A stretch of 14,595 bases of DNA from contig JAOXYB010031487.1 in NCBI GenBank assembly GCA_028565635.1, forward strand, positions 1-14,595, read 5' to 3'. The notes beneath the pieces are model-generated. The model worked only from the letters and a program-made list of their open reading frames with translations. It was not told where the DNA came from and searched no databases. The stretch comes from Phoronis ovalis (taxonomy: Eukaryota; Phoronida; Phoronidae). This document shows, piece after piece, positions 1 to 12,300 of the stretch. Position 1 is the stretch's first letter. Each line of letters begins with the position of its first letter. The position numbers were made by a program, and so were the translations under genes.

Positions 1-208
1 TGCACTTTATAGATGAGAATCTCTCGGTAAAGCAGTTTTTCCTTGTATAAAAAACTAAATTAATATGTCAACATTAGTACCAAATTTTGTTTTACCATGC
101 AGTGAAAAACAATTTTGTCCATTGTTTGTTGACAACTAGTCCACTGTTGGATGTTACACCCTGTATTGATAAATTATAACTCAGTCTTATGTTAAGCAAA
201 TATTTTAG
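1..208. other. Upstream flank, presumed intron
   Basis: AT-rich sequence ending in the exon 1 acceptor. A possible donor TCTCG|GTAAAG lies at 26/27, but in the frame needed to join exon 1 a TAG stands at 10-12. No upstream exon is therefore called. Confidence 0.55.
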
Positions 209-362
209 GCAACAACGTGAACTGTTGAAAGCACTGGGACAACTTGATGATTCTTTGTCAAGTTCTGGCTCCTGTAGTCCTGAAAGAAGTCCACATGTCT
301 CAATGAAAAACTTGCAGTCTGTCTCAACTGTTCAAGCAGAATGTCAACTTGAAAATAAAAAA
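209..362 (+). CDS. KATNIP: KATNIP exon 1 of window (residues 1-51, Ser-rich N-terminal linker)
   Basis: It encodes QQRELLKALGQLDDS, a short helix-like start, then a Ser/Pro-rich stretch (SSSGSCSPERSP), likely disordered. It enters with one base completing a split codon and leaves in phase 0 at AAAAAA|GTAATA, which matches exon 2. The acceptor chosen is TATTTTAG|GCAAC. An earlier CAG at 182-184 would add eight codons in the same frame, so the 5' border is uncertain. No family motif lies in this exon. It is assigned because the phase fits and the frame runs straight into exon 2. The preceding exon is not convincingly present in bases 1-208. Confidence 0.68.
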
Positions 363-3300
363 GTAATATTTTATTAATTTTTAGTTCTTTCGTTGCAAAA
401 ACAGAATCCTGATATATTACACAACAAAAAATTAAGCTTGCAGTTGTATTATTTAAAAAAAATTAAAAACTAATTTTATTAATTTATTATAATTAATAAT
501 ATTCTTAGTCATTGTTAAAAGTGTTTGCTTGCATAGAATTTGCCGCCAATATAAAGTTCTATGAAACACATTGCAGACTATAAGCAGCTCTGCAAGAAAA
601 CAGTATGGTGCTGGAATTTTAATAGAATTACTGTCCAACTGGGGTCATACTGACAGAATAGGCCTCACGGAAATTCAATTATTTGATGTGAACAATCGGA
701 AAATGACCGTTGCTGCTACTGAAATTCAAGTCACTGGTGCTAAAAATGAAAAGGGAGATTTGTCATGTCTTTTCAATAATAAATTCAAGGTAATGTTGAC
801 TTTGCCTTGTGATCATAATACAGGTTACTGGCACAGTATCTATATTGTATGTCTTAGTAATTTTTTTTGAAAATTGTTTTCTGGATTCAGTTCTTACTAT
901 TGGCAGTTCTGTGGTTTTAGTGCTAGCAATACTTGTAGCAAGGTTGTATATAGTGTAGACCTTTATGCATTATAAAATATGTATGTTTTTGTAAAAGCAA
1001 ATTAAAATTAATGTAATTGTTATTATTAAATTGGTGAGTATCATTCAGCAAAAGTTATTCATACTTTATAATTTTTGTTAAATTTTTAACAACATAGACA
1101 CACAAAAATGTACATTTTTTGAAAGTATATACAGCTTGGGCTTTTCAAATCTGTGATTTCTTTTTCTCATGTGAACTGCGTATTAGTTGCCATTTTAGGT
1201 TAAAGCAAAAATTCAAAAGAATAAGAAAAAAGTGTCACTTTGAAACTTTGTATGAATAACCTTTACAAGCTACAAACCGTGTCTCACATTTTTCAAAATG
1301 TTGTGAATCCAATTTAGTTTGCTGATTTTTCTGGTGGCCATAAAATTTGAAAATTTATGTCTTTCAAACAAAGCAGAATTTAAAAAATCTGAGATTTTGC
1401 AGTTACATATGACATGTAGATTATTAAATTGTGCAGTTTCAACTATGTACATTAAGATGTTCTTGTCTTACATTCTTTTGAATTTCACATTTATTTAACT
1501 TAACCCAGTATTGTCTCAGTTCTGATCACTTGATATATTAATAGGAAAACATTTTCGAAATATGTTTATTTTAATATATCTATCTTTCCATTTAACTTTC
1601 CAAACTAAACGGTATTTAATGATAAATAATAAAAAAAAATCTACATTTTTCATTTTTAAACAATAATGCCAAATATATAATTACATTTATTTAATTATTT
1701 TATTGTAGACAACGAAGGAACGGAGTATGTGGTCATGCGAGTATGTCACTGGACAAGCAGTAGAAATAAGAATCTCTCAGAATGAAAACCCGTCAGCTGA
1801 CTGTGATGAATTCTTAAGGATATCAAAGATTAAGTTATGGAATTATAATAAAAGTTTAAAAGTAAGCACATGTACTTTTATAAGTTTTCAAGAATTTCAA
1901 AACAACGATTGTTTCATTGAAAAATTCCCATTAACTGGACCTTTGACTGATTAGGATTGCAGGATGAGGATATTGTAAAAATGCCCTTTTAAAGGGAGTT
2001 TAGGAAATATTCTTATTGGCCAGTCAATGCTAATTATAGGGATGGAAATAGTATGTGGAATTATTAAGGGAAAAAGAGGCTAACCAATTCCAGGTCTTCT
2101 AAGTTGTCATTTTTTCTACTGATCAACTCTGGATTTACCAGAAGCTATATCTTCCTATAAAGGCAAAATGTTTCCTGAATATATAGATACTTATTGGTTG
2201 TTTCACTGAAAAATTGCCGCTAACTGGACTTCAGACTGGATTTGATTATGGGATGCGGGTGGTGTAAAAATGCCCTTTTAAGGGGAATTTAGGAAACATT
2301 CTGAGATTGGCCAGTTATTGCTAATTATAAGAATGAAAGTAGTGTGTCCTTAGGAGTAATTTTTTCTACTGATCAACTCTGAATTTAACAAACTAAGTCT
2401 ACATCTAACTACAAAATGGAACCTGAATGGATATGATTTTTGAATTTTTCAGTTGTTTTTGTACATTTGTCCACCACCTGAATGCAACAGGTATTCCAGT
2501 CATTAGGTAATGTATCTCCACTCATAATTGCTGTGTGATTCTGCACTGACTGGTATTTCTTACCGAAAGTGTATGTACTTGTGTTTATTTTAGGATTTGA
2601 GTATAGGGGTATGCCAAGCAAGGGTTTTCATTAATGGACATCTGATATATAAAGGTGAAATAGACAAGGGTTGTGGAAATCAGGTGTTTGACTATGCAAA
2701 AATAATAATTGTACAAAGGAAAGATACTTCGCAGGAGGAACGTGAACATTTTGATAATGGTAGCTTAGACAATACATCAAATGTCCAAGACAGTGATGGG
2801 CATGAAACACTATCAGACTGTGCAAAATTTGTTAACCAAAGAGAATCTAAAAGTGGGTTGTCGATGGAAAAAATGAGCAATAAATCTAAAGAAATACATG
2901 AAACCTCTCAGAGTGACAAAAAAGAAGTATGTAGTTCAAATGTTGATCCTGTGTTATCACAAGATCCTGTTCAGTTTCGTTCAGAAACTCGCCTTTTAAA
3001 ACATTCCAGTGATAATTTGAACTTGCCTGTTGTGGATGATGGTGTTCAAATTTTTACACCCAGAACATCTGTCACGCAAAAACCTAAAGGTAAGACGAAT
3101 TGCTAAATTTTCACTTTTCAAATTTAGAAAACTTACAAATGCTTTTTAGTAAAAAGTATTTGAGACAGATAGTTTTCACTGAAAGCATCATTTCAGAAAG
3201 CTGTATTTGTGTGCATAATTCTTTGCTGTAATTTCTTGTTTCAGATTGTATCCACAAAGTGCAAGGAAGTAATTATAATAATTTTGTCCATATAAAAGCA

Positions 3301-6300
3301 GTTCGAATAAAACTGTAGACCAGAAATAAATTTTTAAAGAAAATTTTAGTTTCATATTTTTAGATTATTACATGGGTTTTCCGATGTTTTTGTATCAAAT
3401 GTTAAGATTCCAGCTCTTTTGAAAAATTCTTATGCGCTCTCCATAAGTGATCACTTGTTCTTTAGTGCCTACACCTAGAAAATCAAAAGATGGTGCGACT
3501 CCACGAAAATCTAACAGAATGGCTGCCAAACTTGATGGTAATCAGGGATCTACTGACCAAAAGCAGATACAAAGCTTGGCGTCTGTAGAAGCCAGTCAGG
3601 AAGATGTGCCGATGCTGCAGCAAATCAGGAAAATTACCAAGTAAACACTGCTTGCTTAACATGATATTAATACTTGACTTTACGAAATACACAATGTAAT
3701 GCTATTACATTGTAGTACTAGGATTTTGCATTTTGTGTAAACTTTTTGAAAATGTTATTTAGAGGTTAGCGTTAATTATATCTTTGCCAAAAAATGGATA
3801 TTTTTTTTACCAAAGCTTATTCATTTTACAATTTACTGATCACTGATGGCATTGTCATACAGGGATACTTCAAATGTCCGAAGCATGTCTGGATTTATTA
3901 ATATTTGTATTTATTTTTTCTTTTCTATTAATGTAGTCGCTTGCAAACTTTGTTTATAGTCTAGTGACTTTATGGTGACCAGAAATAAATACACCAAGTA
4001 TAAATTTGTATAAAAATGTAAATTTTCATACCTCTGTTTTTAGAAATTTGACACTCATTATTATAATATCTGAAGAGTGCCTTTTTATTGGAATATTGAC
4101 ATTATTACACTTACTAATTTTTAAAATGCTTTTTGTGAAATACAGGATTTTTTGAGATTTTAAACCTTCAAAAATTTAATAATTTTCCATGATTTTATTT
4201 GGTCTTGATAAAATTAAATTGAACTATGAATGCTATTAATCCCGCTCAAAAATTTTAAAATATCAAATTTTATGTCTTGAGGCAAATTAATGCATTATAC
4301 TCAATAGCTTGAAAATACCATTATGACATAGCTTGAATGTTAAAGATTTAGAAAACATCTTTTTTGTGTAAAAAAAAATGTAATGCGGATTTTTCACACA
4401 TTTTTCTTTAAATAGTGACGAAGTTCTAGCTTAGCTTTGAAATAAATGAAAGAAAAAAATTAACTTTCCACTAACTTTTTGAATGTCACAAAAGTGATCA
4501 AAAATATATGATGGTGTTTATGTCTACCTTCAGAACCATAATGCCAAAAAAATATTTCTTTTGACAAAAAATGATTCAAAACTAAAATCCCAAAATTGTA
4601 CAATGAAATTAAATCTGTAAATCAAAAAACTTTTGATCATTTTATTACCATTGATACGTAATGGGCTAAAAGAATAACAGCACAAAATTTAGCACGAATC
4701 AGATAAGTTAAATACCATTCAAAGAAGATACAATTATTGTCTAGTAGTATTTCTACATCTCACTTCCTAATAATTAAAACAACTTTTTGAGAATTACACT
4801 GATTTAAGCTTGGGACATTTATTTTTAGTCATGGCATATTCTTCGCTCTATTCTCAGCAATCATTATTAATTCCTTCCTTAGAAACACCAATGAAGATAG
4901 CAGACCTCAGTGGCTTTCCTCTAAGAAGAATAATCACATGTAATTACAACTTTTCTGTTCTGTTTATGCCTGTAGTTCATGTTGATTAAGGTATACTTTT
5001 CTTCATGTCCTTGTACTTTCACACCTGTTTTGTACTATTTAGTGTTAATTATTCAGCCTTGTTTGTTCGTATTATTTTTATAACAACAATACAGTAAATG
5101 ACTTTAAAGTACTAACATAATTTCTTATATCATTTATTCTGCCATGTTAATTTTAGGATATACAAAACTCTTAACTGTAATTTCTGTTAAAGCATTATGT
5201 AAATAGGTATGACCACTGTGTTAAGCATTTTTAAATTTATTTATTTTTGTTGTGACCTAGAGCAAAGTGAAAGCAGGTCCATAGAGTACATACAAATAAA
5301 TAGACTGGTTTCATAATTTTTGCTAAAATGTTTTGTGTTTTTTCCCCATAATAAATTTTAAACTGGCCTATGTGCTGGACAAGTACTTACAATGGTACCA
5401 TGGACCTTCATTATTATTTTACTGTTATATTGGTATCTGCCAGTTACATAAATTATTGATTATTTATATACTTCTGTATACTTTTAGCAATTTTGAAGCA
5501 TTTTTTGTAAAACTTATGAAACAAGTCGCTTTATGTATCTTATCTAATTGTTTTCACTTTGCTCTAGGTCACAACAAAGAAAATTTGTATTTAAAAATGG
5601 ATAGTTCAAATCACTACATGGAGGGATCCATGTATTTGCATGTTATAGTGTATAACTTCTGTTGTAGGGAGTTTGAAAAATTGGGATCTAAGCCAAAATG
5701 GTTACAGAGTCAAGATATCAGTGGTAAATTTTATTCAAACTGTGTCTATAATTAACTTTCAACTTACAGTACTGCTTTGTCCTACCTTTCTTAGCAAAAG
5801 TAGTGAGTTATTAATAGTTGTGAAGAATATAAATAAATGTGTAAATTAAAAGAATCATGTGCTATTTAATGTAAATTGTAATTTTTCTAAAATAGCTTGC
5901 TGGTCTAATGATGTATGCTTCTCGGTGGTTATATCTGTGGTCTGTCATCCATTCGCATGTTTGTCCATGAACTTTCCTTTGTTTCGTGATAACAGTTTTA
6001 GTGAGATCAACTTGATCTAAGTATGTAGGGTAAATATAGGTCAAAATACAGGTCAATTTTAATTTTGGGATGAATCACTTCCAATAAATGGATAAATAAA
6101 AGTCAAAATAAAAGGTTTTTGATTTTGATCTGGATGGCCATGCTTATTCTTGTGATAAGCTACATGTATTTGTACCCATATCATCAAAACAGAAGAAAAC
6201 AATACTTTGCAAAAATACAATACTGCAGGCAGAAATTTGAAGTAACAAATTAAATGGTTTGCAATTAATTTTTCTTATCAGCAGTTAAATAATAATTTAA

Positions 6301-9300
6301 ATATAACCAAAAACAATCCATCTCTTTCAATGTTAGTATTACTACCGTTTGCAACAAGATGCGACCCCCGTAATATATTGTTATTTGTTACATCATTAAG
6401 TAAAGGGTATACTGTGGATCACACTTCAGTAGTAAGATTATTGGTAATACATGCATACATAGTTACATAGTTCTGCCATGTCATCAAAGTGATGCGTTCG
6501 ATTCTAGTAATGGTGGTCACTGATTGTACTATCTCCAACATGTGATATCATATGTTCAGAGAGAACTGTTTGGAGAATTCTTATTTGTAAACTGCTCCTT
6601 TCAAAGAATAAACTGCTTGTGGTATATCTGGCATGTTGGTAACACTTTATTTAGCCTAATAATGGGTGGCAAATTCAAGCAATGAACTGCTTCTAACACA
6701 TTTCCAGATGAGCCATTTGAAGCTCCTCCTGAAAGTCGTGCTGGCAATAGAAATAATGTTCATGTTCAAGATGAGGATTTTGGCAGTTGGCCTCAACAAG
6801 GGTAAGTGGAATTGTTGAACATCATTAAAACATTAAAATAACGTTTGTTTCTCAAACTTTTAACAATGATTCAGAATATTACTGAGTGTAAGAACTTACT
6901 ACTCTAGCTAGCTGCCTTATGTTTGAATGTGCTGTGTTGCTCAGAGTTTCATAGAAATATTTGCAGTTCTTCAAATTTATCCAAACTTTTGCTCAATGCC
7001 TGTCATATAGATTTGATTTGTTTGTGTTTCAGAGTTGAGCATCTCAAAACAGTTCTTGATGACGAGAATTTTGAGCCAAAGAAAGTAGCTGATGATAACG
7101 AAGAATTAAAATGGAGACAAGAAATGATGAAAGAGAATAATACTGCATTAGATAATGATGAAGATTCTCCAATGAAAAGGATAGCTGTAACAAGATCCAA
7201 ATGGCGTAATGTTCAAGATTTGAATCTAGAGCAGTCTTGGACATCACTAGACCTGTTTAATCACTCTCACAAAGGAAGATTATCTGTGGATATAGAAGGT
7301 TTGTCCTTATTGCATTGTTAATCATTCATAGAGACAAGAGACCGTTAAATTCAGAATTGCTATCCAACATCCATCCACAGCATCAGTCTATGCCGCAGTT
7401 TTCAACTACTTAGTTCAATGTTGTGAAAAAATTAGACGATAGGTTTTATGATGTGACTACATTTGTTGTTATAAGTTGAAAATTTGCATATGAAAAAGTG
7501 AGTCAGATTTGGCAAGCATACAGTACCATTTTATATATTCTGTTTGTAGGTGATGCTTTAGATGAATATGTGCAATCTAACAATGAACTTCCTATGCAGA
7601 ATGAACCAATAACAGAAGAGACCGAAGAAGTAGATGAGCAAGAGTAAGTAGCAATAGGACCTTTTGTGGTTGCAATTTTGAACGTCGTCCACTTGAAGAG
7701 GATGGTGGGAAGTGAGGCTTTCAGGTTATCTTAACATTCCCTGCATTGAAAAATATTAGTTTTTTTACAAAAAATCACTTTTACAATGTTTTGGAGTTAA
7801 AATGTCTTAATTTATAGACTAAGATATATTTTGCTGCTGAATATACTGGTTTGTAATCACACAATTGACTTTTTCTATGTTGTATAACTGCTGGCTTGAC
7901 TCTGGTGTGCCCCTTGTAGTAAACATGGAAAACTGCTATTAGGAATTGTCCAGTTTTTTTCTTAAATGTTTACTGTTTGTAACAAAAAATCAACTTAGAC
8001 TTTTACATTAATCAAGAAATGTTGCCACAGTAATACACGTAAACTGCTGGTACTTTCAATAAAGTATTGCATGAATTGTCTAATCATTGATTATTTCAAA
8101 ATCTAATTTATATCTTATAACAAATGTACATTTCACATATAACAAAAGTTGTAGGTAAAACTTGAGTGTTTCGGTAATTTGAACTTTTGTTTTCAGGGAA
8201 GAGTTTATTATACCCGAGTTACCATATGGTAAAAATTTGGCCATCAACATTAAAAATACTTGGGGTGACAGACATTATGTTGGACTGACTGGCATTGAAG
8301 TTTTCAAGAGTACTGGTGAGCCTGGAACAGTTGCTAAGGTAGGTTTTCTTTAACCTAAGAAGGGCTGTGCAAGAAAAAGGTATCATGGGAGTCTTGGACA
8401 GCACAGCCAATAAAATAATATAGATTAAGAATATGTTCACTCCTTACAACGTTATTCTTAATGCCTAGCACAAAATGGCTGTAGAAAAGGTGTCATAAAT
8501 TAGGTATAAAAGCAACAACAGTGGACTAAGGCATAAAAGCTGGCAGCTAGTGAAATAGGACAATCATACATAGCCATATAGAAAAGCCGACTGGTTAAAA
8601 GTTTAATCATGTATTTATTCACTCTTGTTGATTTGAGGGATTATTATGACAGGCTAACACCTTAATCAACTGTCATTATGACAGATGGGAAGGCACAGAG
8701 CACTAACAGATGGATTTATTCACACTGTGCTACATTCCAAATTTTTGGAATTTTGAAAGCAAAGAATGCTGAAAACCATAAACCTCTCGTGCGGAGCATA
8801 CCTGGTCAATGAGAATCAGTGCTCCCAGGCCTGAAGAACAAAATATATGTGATTATATCAGAATTTTTTTCTTCATGTTTTTAGATCACAGCCAACCCTG
8901 CAGATGTCAACATTTTACCAGAATTTAATGGGGATCCTAGAGTTGTTAGCAATCTTATTGATGGTATCAACCGAACACGAGATGACATTCACATGTGGTT
9001 GGCACCATATTCAAAGGGCAAAAATCATTACATCTACCTCATCCTTGATAAACCATGCCACATAGCTCTTATAAGGATATGGGTAAGTATGTTATTCTCT
9101 GCTTGTCAATCAAAAATGTATCAAAATAAACAGACAAATCTAAATATGGTGAACATTTAGAGCCTGTACAGAGAAGGCAAAGCTTTTATTATGTCACTTT
9201 TAGCAGTCCCCTGGTACTAGCGTTAAACTGACTGTATTCTCTGTAATTATCAAAAACAGGGAGTAGCATGTATCCCTTATCTTGCTTTAAAGATGTTTTG

Positions 9301-12300
9301 TGAGATGATACACTGTATAAGAGTCTTTCACACCAGATTTTACAAGTGATGAAAGAAACATGATGACTTATTCCGTAAAGTTTAAATCTTTTCTTACCTG
9401 CTTATAGTTGTCTATGTTTTACGACATATATTTAAACACAGGAAGTAAATGAAAATTGAAAAGATATTAGCTACTAGTTATTTTTGCTGCTTTACTTCAT
9501 TCTTACTCAAATTACTTGTCCAGTCTGATTTGTGTTGATGATAAATTTATTTATACTAATCCTTCTTGTATTTTAATTTGGGAAAATTGCGGGAACCTTG
9601 TTTCGAAAAAACAAAGCTTATTGAACATATTATTTATTTTAATCTAAAAACATCCTATATTTCATTAGATAAATTTGCATCCGAATGTCCTTGTTTTCAT
9701 GTGCGATGAACTGTGTTATTATCATTTTATACAATTTTTAATGGAATTCTTGCTTTTAAATTAGTTAGTAGGAATGTCTGTTTGATGATGTCTTATCAGA
9801 TCAGTGAAAAGTATTTAAAATACAAATAGAATGTTTTGATTAAACAGACTTCTGAAAGTATGGTCACAAAACTGAAAGATTTCATTATATATGCTTATAG
9901 TATATTGGTTAAGATTTTGATTAATTCTAGCATCCACTCATATCACGGTGCTAAGGACATCGACATGTTTTTAAAGGATGTGCGATACACAATAGTTGTT
10001 CGCACATTCTCGCACTTACTGATATTTCCTCACAGATTATGTGCGAGGATGTGTGATAAACAATATTTGTTTGCACATCCTTGCACAACATGGCACTAGA
10101 TGGTGTTTTCTTGCACATAGTAGTTACTAGTGATAATTGTAATGTTTTATGTACATTGTCATTGTAGAATTACAATAAATCTAGAATCCACTCATATCGT
10201 GGTGCTAAGGACATCGACATATTTTTAGATGATCAGCCAATTTTTAAAGGAGAAATTGCTCGTGCCTGTGGTGGTGTTTTGGGTGGCACTGAAGCATTTG
10301 GTGATGTAAGTACAGTTTCTTTATAATTTTAAACTAAAAAAGCTGTTAATGTACTGTTATCATTCATTCTTACTGTTATTTCAGACCATCTTGTTTACTA
10401 CTGATGAGCAAATCCTGGAGCTAGTGTCTCAGTACGATGAGGCTTATGATGGGAATGCATTTAGTGAGGATGACTGGGAAGAGGATGTTCCTTTCGAGCG
10501 ACCAAAAACTGCAGATATCGGCCATGAAGAGGTACGAGACCATTTTATTTTGTCTATCTCCTCACCAGATCTGATCTTTAAACTACATGGGATGTAGATA
10601 TTCATTAGGTTGATCGGGATATATTAAATCTTGAGATGTCATAGTAGTAACAAAGGATGAATACCAATGGTCATAAATAGGGATTAAAACATGGTAGTAA
10701 TAAATATGTTCTAACTTCTGACTGTAGAGAAAAATCATACTGTGAGTGATGATACTGAATGCTGTCTGTATCTAATTTTTCAGTCTCGTCCTTTTACGTC
10801 AGCTGTTAGTAGCAGGAATGAGATATCGAATCAGCCAGATGAGCAGACAGAGTCAGTAGTGAAAGAACCAGTCACCGGCAGTAAAATTAGTATGGAAGGG
10901 AACATCATGGTTTATAAAGGCCAAAGTAAGTTTACAATTCTATCAGATAAAAGTCAACTATATATGCTGAGGATAAAATTTTTTGACAACTCTGTACCAA
11001 ACATGTCCAAATATGAAACCCATTCTTCATCAAAAATTCCTAAATATCTGTTTCAAATTTGTATAACCCATTAATATACTAGATCCAACATTTCCAACAG
11101 ATATCTCGAGTAGGTCTAAAAGACTACCCAAAATGTAACACAGATCCGTAAAATATAATCAAAATATACAGCGGCACATCCCCATTAGTCCATACGCTAA
11201 GATATTCTCCAAGGGTAAAGTCACTCTCAAAATTTTGTAACGTGTTATAAGATACTAGTACAAGTTTGTGAAAATCTTGTACTTAATGAATTATACTAAA
11301 TAAAATCGTATACTGCTCTGTATTGTAGACCTACAACTGAATTTTACTGAGACTTGGGGAGATATTCATTACTTAGGACTGACTGGACTAGAAGCTATAG
11401 GCAGTGATGGTATAACACATGTACCTATCAGGATGAAGATGTTATCTGCCAATCCTAGAGATTTGAATTCCCTACCTGGTTATGGCACAGATGATAGAAC
11501 ATTGGACAAGTATGATTAAGGCTAAACTACTAGAGTCTCATTGAAGTTTTAAATAAAAATTCGTGAAAAATCTGTGTCACGTTATTTTCACACAAATAAA
11601 TGTTTCCTACTCTGTTTTAGTGGTATTTACGGACTGCATGAAATTTAATTAGCATAAATGACACCTCATGAAATCATTACATAAAGTCTACGGGAAAACC
11701 TGGTGGATTTAGATATTTGCTACATTTTATAATATATAAAAAGTAAATGGTACTTCCATAGTTTTATATGGACCATTTTTCAATTGCACCAGTTATATTA
11801 GTTACATAATCGATTTATATTTTAGCTAATAAAAACTAAATATCTTTTTTTAAACTTTTATTAGTAACTCCAACATTATTCATGTTATGTACAATTCAGT
11901 CATAACAAATAATGGGATTATCATTTACTTCTTAAAAATACAGTTAGCAAGAATTTAGATCCACTGTTTTTTCCCATAGGATGTACCTTATGATTTTTAT
12001 GAAGTATCATTAAAACGCTAATTAAATTTCTATGCATTTCACACACAAGTCTGAAAATACCACTATAACATTACCTGAATGTTAAAGTTTCAGATTTTTC
12101 AGGAATATTATTTAAAATCGTAACAAGACTCTAGATTATCCTTATAAGGATTTTTTAATACCCTGTAAAAAATAAATATTGTATGAAAAAACTGAAAATG
12201 TATGAAGGGCATAAAATCTAGTAATATTGATATTTACACATGTTTGTCGTAAGTGAAAAGTTTTTTTAAAGACCGGAAATTTGCTAACACCGCTAAAGGT

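Larger units (their letters stand above)
1862..2593. other. Intron 3 (732 bp), largely a duplicated segment
   Basis: Most of this intron consists of two head-to-tail diverged copies of one 240-285 bp segment, listed separately as repeats. The last 150 bases before exon 4 are unique AT-rich sequence. Confidence 0.8.
3641..5667. other. Intron 5 (2027 bp), contains a dispersed repeat and a long inverted repeat
   Basis: This is the largest complete intron. Apart from the repeat segment near 4290-4345 and the inverted repeat at 5225-5600, it is AT-rich sequence with no family-like open frame. Exons 5 and 6 join in phase directly, so no missing exon is required. Confidence 0.75.
9083..10167. other. 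Intron 11 (1085 bp), holds a pseudo-copy of exon 12 and palindromic units
   Basis: The first 800 bases are plain AT-rich intron. The last 250 hold a decayed partial duplicate of exon 12 followed by two palindromic repeat units, listed separately. The region around them has more CpG than the rest of the intron. Confidence 0.8.

Noticed and set aside
1-26. Possible end of an upstream exon at TCTCG|GTAAAG
   Set aside because: In the frame needed to join exon 1 there is a TAG at 10-12; a 14-nt micro-exon between TATAG and this donor is possible but unsupported.
453-638. Minus-strand open frames here and elsewhere (for example 1270-1452, 2409-2621, 7003-7200, 8219-8440, 12142-12342)
   Set aside because: All are short, lie in AT-rich introns or antisense to real exons, and give no recognisable peptide; none supports a minus-strand gene.
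5333-5667. Open frame running into exon 6 from upstream
   Set aside because: It overlaps the inverted repeat and its loop, has intron-like AT composition, and a good acceptor at 5666-5667 separates it from the real coding part.
6485-6530. Pol III B-box-like GTTCGATTC suggesting a tRNA or SINE
   Set aside because: The bases on either side do not pair as a T-arm, there is no convincing A box at the right distance, and no A-rich tail was seen.
9836-10099. Open frame over the exon 12 copy as a possible alternative exon
   Set aside because: It would lose the NYNK residues, lacks a credible donor, and runs into palindromic repeats and a stop. A pseudo-copy explains it better.
10532-10600. Read-through of exon 13 past its GTACGA donor
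   Set aside because: The extension has no family similarity, and exon 14 joins in phase with the donor at 10532.
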